In this document: positions 58,541 through 64,000 of the stretch, in pieces | How the letters are laid out: each line of letters begins with the position of its first letter | How positions within the stretch are numbered: the stretch's first letter is position 1 | Source: Oegoconia quadripuncta | Lineage: Eukaryota; Arthropoda; Insecta; Lepidoptera; Autostichidae | Direction of reading: 5' to 3' | Assembly (NCBI GenBank): GCA_949316235.1 | Contig: OX438741.1 | Coordinates: forward strand, 25,425,324 to 25,489,323 | Length of the DNA: 64,000 bases | The notes under the pieces: generated by a model | Databases searched by the model: none | What the model was told of the DNA's origin: nothing | What the model saw: the letters and a program-made list of their open reading frames with translations, nothing else | Made by a program: the position numbers and the translations under genes

Positions 58541-59560
58541 CAGGTAACCAAACCAACTAAAATACACATACAATCAATAATTATTAATTAATAAATAAAT
58601 ACCTATAAATGAAATAATTGATTCATGTAAAAGTAAAATCAATTTGAATTAGCTGCATCACGAAATCGACGGAATGTCATATTCCCATGGAAAACTATAA
58701 CACTGCGATGTAGGAAACGGCAATGAACAGTGACGTTTAGCAGCGTATTTGCGACACGTTTGCCACTCAACTAATTATGAATGAAGCATTAGATAAAATT
58801 AGTAGGTAATAATAGGAAGCTTAATCTGCGCTTGAGGACAGTTAAAAAGAGACAGCTTTATGTATCTCGTATAGTGGATCTGCGCTTGAGCAACGTTCTG
58901 AAATACCAATATCATTTTGTAACATAACTTTTTTTTATAAATCTCCATCGTGACTCGCAGGAGGAATGCTTTCGAACCGCATGCAGTGGCCCGCTTTGGT
59001 TACAGTTGTAACAGCGGACATTAGACTGGTCTTTTTTTTGGTTACAGGTGTCACTACGAACGGTTGAGTGGCTATGTCACGTAATTGTTTTAAACGTTGC
59101 GTTGAAATTTCATTCTGCTTTTTCGTTAAAACAAAGGATTATATTGTTAAATCTTAATTACCAGCTAGGACGAATGAATACCAGTGAATACGGTTTCTTA
59201 TCTGGGTCCGAACTAAGGTAAGCGCATTTCCTCCTTCGGCGTCTTTTCTCTTATCATTTGTGGTTGAGATCATTAGGTTACCCTAACCTAATCTAACCCG
59301 TTGTGCATAATTTATAACTTTTTAATTTGTCAGTAATGCATTGAAAAATTCCATTATGCTACTCCTGGGGTTCGATCATCAGATCTCTGTCACCAAGTGT
59401 AATGCTTGGGACTCATCAAAACAAACCGTTCTTTTTTTCTTATATTTTAGAGGGTTTTTTGCTACGGGAAAATGCCACCCCCATAGGACCTCCCCTCTTC
59501 CACACAGCAAAACGTGGTACCTATTTGGTAAAACATAGATAGATACTATCTACGCTTTAT
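58541..59560. other. Unassigned spacer
   Basis: AT-rich and without a recognised gene. The stretch 59264-59300 ('gagatcattaggttaccctaacctaatctaaccc') is a simple inverted motif. No other structure is evident. Confidence 0.5.
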
Positions 59561-60145
59561 CGCCATAACAACCATTTGATACAGTGCCCTGGCTTCCGCC
59601 GATGTGGGGGAAGTCAGCACACTATTAGGTACATGTTCCTATGTCTACTCTGGAATGCCCCAAGTAACAGTACTGTGACCGTTCCGCCTCACTCCGAAGA
59701 CACTTCATACGAATATGGTATAGGCACATCCTCAAAAATTCCACATTCATCACATTTGGGTGAAGTTACCTTACCCATCAGAAAGGCAAAACTATTGAGG
59801 AGTATGTGTCCCGAACATACGCTTAGCGCAGTGACAATGTCGTACCTACTCATGTTAACTCCATCAAACCAGGGAAAGCTGTGAATCGTTGGCTGAATAG
59901 ATTTATACCATCTGCCCTTATCTTTCTCTCTCATCATAATTTTCTTTCCACATTTTTATGCTTTGTTTTTTAGCCATAGGAAGAAGATTAGAAGAGTAAA
60001 TCGCCAATCATCCACAGCCGCCTGTTTAGCTAGTCGATCCACTTGCTCATTTCCCATTACTCCAACATGGGCAGGTACCCATTGTAATATAATATTTTTC
60101 TTCCGAGCTTTTAAATTCAAGATAAAATTTCATTTGTTAGAAACG
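59560..60145 (-). pseudogene. Degenerate LINE RNase H fragment
   Basis: On the minus strand, in pieces: KKNIILQWVPAHVGVMGNEQV, DRLAKQAAVDDWR, a frame break and stops, then SRYDIVTALSVCSGH, LLNSFAFLMGKVTSPKCDE and CGIFEDVP. The order 'WVPAHVG..GNE..D.LAK' then 'H..L......C..CG..ED' is the RNase H end and cysteine motif of a Jockey-type ORF2. Internal stops and frame changes show it is dead. Confidence 0.75.
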
Positions 60146-60311
60146 CAAAAGTCAGTGATGGTGTACAAGTGAATGGAAGTGGAAATTAAACTGTGTAACG
60201 AAGCTTTCGAATTCCCACAAGAAGCCGCCAAAATCTTTTGTAAAACAAATGTTTTGCCACTTCACTGAAGAATGACTTAACCTAAGGACTTAACCGTGAC
60301 TACACTCCGGA

Positions 60312-60598
60312 GCCTGATTCTCACATACTCGAGATTTCAATGTCGAACGACATCAATAGGTTTGTCACTTTTACACACGTATATAAGTGTGAAAGAGATA
60401 GACATGCCAATGTCTATCGATAGACAAATGTCGAGTGTGCGAGAATAGGGGTCCTGGACCCCGATTCTCGTGCGTTCGAGATTTCACTGTCGATAGACAT
60501 TGGTATAACTATCTCTTTCGTACTAATAAGGGCGTGCAAAAGTGACAAACCTATGGATGTCTATCGACAGTAAATGTCGAACGCGCGAGAATCGCTGC
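60312..60598. mobile_element. Palindromic pair of MITEs
   Basis: Two related ~140-bp units lie in opposite orientation and meet at 'ggggtcctggacccc' (60447-60461). Each unit has ends like GATTCTCGTGCGTTCGAGATTT and an inner 'gtctatcgatagac/gtctatcgacag' motif, and each contains 'aggtttgtcacttttac' and 'gaaagagatag'. Unit 2 read in inverse lines up with unit 1 end to end. Confidence 0.7.
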
Positions 60599-61381
60599 CC
60601 AGTACGTACACGCCAAGTATACGACGAATGACTTCTTTTGACTGTGACTGATTTCAAACGAAGAAATAAGATAATTAAGACATGCCTATTAGGTTTAGAT
60701 CCCTTTGCCTTCTTCGAGAGGAGCGAGTTAAAAAAAACGGATGATCGCGGTCGGCTGGATAATAGTGTGACCATATTGTGGCAGGTTTCTGCCTCTTTGG
60801 AGGGATTGGACCTTTAATTTAACCTCTTGCAAATTCACAAATTGCACAAAGATTATAATAACTTTCTAAATCAGGAGACAATAAGTAATCCTGATGGAAT
60901 TTAAAAAAATATCCAGTGCTGAAAACGACTTTGTCAAAGGCGACATGTCAATCTTTGGGTTGGTATTTCTGCAGACTTAAATACTAGACTAGGTAGTGGT
61001 GGTCGTTATTACGACAACAGATAATGTAATGCATTATTTTATCACAATGAACAACACATTATTGAACAATGAATTATCCTGTTATCGTTATATAGGTACT
61101 GTTGTCTATTACTACGGAACCATCGCAATATTGTCGTGTTGTCACGTTATCATACACGCGCCGCCTCAATTATGATTTTAACTAGTTACGTCTTATCTCG
61201 CCGATGGGGACCATCCTCTTCTCGCAATAATTTTTTATTTATCAATAGCAACGTTCATAGTTTTTCAACCAATGGATAGCAGGATTTGTAATTTGACGAT
61301 GGCCACACTGGTTATAGATGGCTTACTGCCAAGCCATTAATAAAAAAAATAGAAATTAAAGATCTTCTGGTGATATCGGTG
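60599..61381. other. Unassigned spacer before the LINE insertion
   Basis: No gene or repeat recognised. Its last ten bases (61372-61381) form the left target duplication of the LINE. Confidence 0.6.
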
Positions 61382-63089
61382 ATTCAATGGAGTGGCACAT
61401 GTAAACTATATAAGCAAAAAATGCGAGAAGAGTATTAATGTACTGAGGGCATTGTCCGGTGTGTGGTGGGGTGCTCATCCTTGTTCAATGAGATTGTTTT
61501 ATAATGCATTAATTAGAAGCTTATTGGATTATGGCACATTCTCCATGTCTCCTGCTAATAAGCAAGCCCTTAAAAAATTGGACCTGATTCAGTCTAAGAG
61601 CCTTCGATTAGTCGTAGGTGCTATGAAGAGCACCCCTATTAATGCTCTGCAAGTTGAGTGCTCTGATCCTCCTCTTCATCTTAGAAGGCAATTTTTATCA
61701 GATCGATATTTATTTAAAGTTTCTCAATTCAGTGGTCATCCTATTTTACCAAAATTAAGGTCTTTATCACGACTAATGGAAAATAATAACTTCTGGCGCT
61801 GCAGGTCCCCTCCCCACCTCATTGTTAGTTATAAGAAATTGATTAATCTTGATCCTGTCGTAAATTTTCCTTGTCATCCACTTTTCTTTTATGACTACAA
61901 AATATTGGTTTTCACTCCGAATATACGTTTATCAATAGGCATTGTCAAAAATTCCGTTGAGCCAAATCAATTGCTAAAGACTTTCATCCAGCAACATTTC
62001 TTGGACGCTGAGGTATTTTTCACAGATGCATCGAAATCTACTGTATCGTCAGTACTTACTGACGAAGATGGTCCCTTGCAACGAGTCGTCTCATCGAATG
62101 TTGACGAATGTGTAGGTGCAGCTTTCTTACATCATAATGCAGGTTATTTCAAACTTTTTAAATATTCTCCTAGTACTTCCAGTTACTCAGGTGAATGCAT
62201 GGGTATCCTCGAATGTTTAAAATACATTTTATCAAAAAGTTTTAAAAGATCAATCATTTTTACAGATTCACTTAGTTGCCTGCAGTCTTTGCTCTCAAAC
62301 CCTTTTAATAAGAATTCCTTTTATCCGTTATCCTTGGAGATTAAAAGCATTTTGTTGCAATGTTCGAACAACAATCTAGACATTACTCTGGCATGGATCC
62401 CTAGTCATGTGGGAATCCAAGGTAACGAAGCTGTTGATAAATTGGCTAAACTAGCTGCTCTTCAAGGTGTTTACAATAAATCGGTTTACAGCCAAGATTT
62501 GTCTAGTGTTCCTCGCTCATTACTCGAGGAACATTGGAATAAAGACTGGTCCAATTCAACAAAAGCCAAATTTTATCGCCAATCTCAACCTTGTGTGTCT
62601 TTGCGTCCATGGTTCTCTAAATTAAAAATCGACAAAAAGTTCTCTTCCACTATTTCCCGTTTGAGATTTGGTCATTGTTGTTCTCCATCTCACTTGGCTA
62701 AACTTAGGGTTCGTGACTCATCAATTTGCGAGTGTGGTTTGGAAGATGGGAACATTATCCATATTTTATTTGACTGTCCTTTATATCAGTCATTGCCGTT
62801 TTATAATTTATTGGTGTTTTATAAAGCGCCTCTCCCTGTTAACTTGTCCTCTATTTTGTCACTGACCAATAAAATATATGTAAAATGTATGCTAAAATAT
62901 TTATCTCATCATAAAATTCTTCTATAGCTTTTTATTTATATATATTTTTTAACTTTTGGTATTATATTTATATCATCTACATATTATGTATATTATTAAT
63001 TTGTATCGGGGCAATTTTTCACTCGAAACTGGCAGTAATGTCCCTCGACAGTGAGGTTGACTGGTTGCCATCCTCAAAAATAAGAAGAA
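61382..63089 (+). mobile_element. Recent 5'-truncated LINE with 10-bp target duplication
   Basis: The identical decamer GATATCGGTG is found at 61372-61381 and 63090-63099. Between them lies one open frame, a 3' untranslated region and a short AAGAAG-type end instead of a poly(A) tail. The left break falls inside the reverse transcriptase frame. The perfect duplication and intact frame suggest a young insertion. It lies about 110 bp upstream of the ATG at 63201. Confidence 0.85.
61392..62927 (+). CDS. LINE ORF2 C-terminal part: RT thumb, RNase H, cysteine motif
   Basis: 511 codons open without a stop, starting at GTG/within the truncation, so no natural start exists. The first ~180 residues match the end of a reverse transcriptase (KKCEKSINVLRALSGVWWG, LIRSLLDYG). 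The RNase H domain keeps all four catalytic acids: D212 (FFTDASKS), E268 (SGECMGIL), D292 (FTDSLSCL) and D349 (NEAVDKLAK), with AWIPSHVGIQG. It ends with a C-x-C-x(n)-H-x(4)-C motif (CECGLEDGNIIHILFDC). Jockey-like LINEs have this order. Without an intact 5' end it is not autonomous. Confidence 0.88.
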   Translation: MAHVNYISKKCEKSINVLRALSGVWWGAHPCSMRLFYNALIRSLLDYGTFSMSPANKQALKKLDLIQSKSLRLVVGAMKSTPINALQVECSDPPLHLRRQFLSDRYLFKVSQFSGHPILPKLRSLSRLMENNNFWRCRSPPHLIVSYKKLINLDPVVNFPCHPLFFYDYKILVFTPNIRLSIGIVKNSVEPNQLLKTFIQQHFLDAEVFFTDASKSTVSSVLTDEDGPLQRVVSSNVDECVGAAFLHHNAGYFKLFKYSPSTSSYSGECMGILECLKYILSKSFKRSIIFTDSLSCLQSLLSNPFNKNSFYPLSLEIKSILLQCSNNNLDITLAWIPSHVGIQGNEAVDKLAKLAALQGVYNKSVYSQDLSSVPRSLLEEHWNKDWSNSTKAKFYRQSQPCVSLRPWFSKLKIDKKFSSTISRLRFGHCCSPSHLAKLRVRDSSICECGLEDGNIIHILFDCPLYQSLPFYNLLVFYKAPLPVNLSSILSLTNKIYVKCMLKYLSHHKILL

Positions 63090-63099
63090 GATATCGGTG

Positions 63100-63200
63100 T
63101 TTCCGTCGTTTGTATGTAGCATAATTATTGATAAATTAAAGAAATTTCCTGTAATAGTTAATTTCAAAGCAGATTTAGGTAGTGATATTTTCAAGAGGAT
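63100..63200 (+). promoter_or_regulatory. Probable 5' untranslated region or promoter of the next gene
   Basis: An AT-rich run from the LINE duplication to the ATG at 63201, with an in-frame TGA at 63183-63185. No TATA or other core motif stands out. The LINE may now be near or within the transcript start. Confidence 0.3.
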
Positions 63201-63326
63201 ATGCCTCCGGCAAAGGATGAAACGATAAAGGAAACCAATTGTTTGGACATCTTAATTGGTGAGAAGAGCCCCGCGAAAAATAGCGCTCTCGTAGACGTGA
63301 GAGCGTGTAACAAGCCTGCCGCTAAG
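63201..63326 (+). CDS. Probable first coding exon of an unidentified gene
   Basis: ATG follows an upstream in-frame stop (TGA at 63183). 42 codons read MPPAKDETIKETNCLDIL, then EKSPAKNSALVDVRACNKPA, ending at AAG|GTAAAC in phase 0. The composition is lysine-rich with normal codon use, unlike the chance frames around it. I recognise no family. It would be an N-terminal cytosolic or nuclear segment; there is no signal peptide. The next exon lies outside the window or in the sequence to its right. Confidence 0.5.
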
Positions 63327-64000
63327 GTAAACATTTTATCTGTAAATACCTAGTATTTTAGTTCATTGTTTAGAAAAGTCTTGTTTTTTCAATGTAATTT
63401 GTGATATATATATATACCTAACTGAAACAAGTAAAATTCTCGCAGCTCTTTGTCCTAGATTATGGTGTGGCCGGAACAATATCATGCTCGTGCTTGCCTT
63501 TTTCAAACAACTTAATTTAGATTACTATAATATATTATAGATTATGTTTGATTTAATAAAATTTCTGAAGTCAACTGTCAATTAGGGGATGTACTTATTA
63601 TTTTATTGTATAATACCAGGGATGCATCAACTGTTACCGAATCAAAGACATTTAATTGCTGTGTACTTAATTATTATCATACTCAATACAAAGACATAAT
63701 GTTTGCGTTAGAGTTGGGTGATATTGGTGTGCAAAAAAATATTTTTTGTCTCAGTACCTACCGTTAACAACACCCCAACCAATATTGGACGATTATGTAA
63801 ATATTTGAGATACAGTAATTTTAAGATATACTTGAAAATAAGCTGTTCGAAGTCCACAGTGGATTCTGAAATGGCGAAGTGTTTGTTCTTATTTATTGAT
63901 CCATTGAAAGTGATTATTTTCCCATCAATAACAGTTTTACACAGCAAATGTAACAATATTAATTACCAGTATTCAACAATAATTTAAAATATTGTTTGTA
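63327..64000 (+). other. Probable first intron of the unidentified gene
   Basis: From GTAAAC to the window end. Two open frames overlap at 63708-63987 on opposite strands; neither has a recognised domain or a convincing splice site. A 'tatatatatat' simple repeat is near 63403-63414. Confidence 0.4.

Noticed and set aside
63708..63987. Two overlapping open frames on opposite strands near the window end
   Set aside because: Neither shows a domain or a good splice site; low-complexity AT-rich sequence.
1..64000. CRISPR arrays, operons, ribosome binding sites and other bacterial features
   Set aside because: The genes are split by GT-AG introns and the repeats are eukaryotic; no regularly spaced short repeats were seen.

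Overview
The window is animal nuclear DNA, most probably from a moth or butterfly (Lepidoptera). It is AT-rich, its genes are split by GT-AG introns, and the gaps are filled with short non-autonomous repeats: tRNA-headed SINEs, foldback and other MITEs, and 5'-truncated LINEs. The lepidopteran assignment is inferred from the style of these repeats and of the proteins; no species can be named.

Layout. (1) About 4.69-44.8 kb, plus strand: one very large gene that I identify as uninflatable (uif), also often annotated as an SVEP1-like protein. I could assemble 33 coding exons in which every junction phase agrees, giving 3,549 codons plus a stop. Only the N-terminal signal-peptide exon is missing. 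The order is C-type lectin, LDL-receptor A, 3 CUB, a run of sushi/CCP domains with two discoidin (F5/8C) and two EGF domains, 2 HYR, a sushi-like domain, an unnamed module, GCC2/GCC3 repeats, 14 tandem EGFs, a laminin-G/pentraxin-like domain, a third HYR, a second sushi-like domain, a second unnamed module, more GCC2/GCC3 repeats, 2 EGFs, one membrane span and a cytoplasmic tail of about 119 residues. The first exon seen is a 25-nt microexon followed by a 19.3-kb intron. (2) 46.8-54.5 kb, minus strand: a complete 8-exon phosphoserine aminotransferase gene (365 aa, all key PLP residues present), convergent with uif; the two stop codons are about 2 kb apart. (3) 54.6-63.1 kb: a repeat-rich gap with three LINE pieces, one of them a young insertion with a 10-bp target duplication and an open 511-aa RT/RNase H frame. 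(4) 63.2 kb, plus strand: a probable first coding exon (42 codons) of an unidentified gene that runs off the window.

The genes do not form a functional unit. uif is an apical epithelial cell-surface protein in flies, and PSAT is a cytosolic enzyme of serine synthesis. The most unusual observation is a copy of part of uif's own EGF array (about 95% identical, two deletions) sitting just upstream of a splice acceptor later in the same gene, flanked by a 37-bp direct duplication. Others are the microexon, a twice-used unnamed extracellular module, a Harbinger-like element nested inside a SINE, and several long foldback elements.
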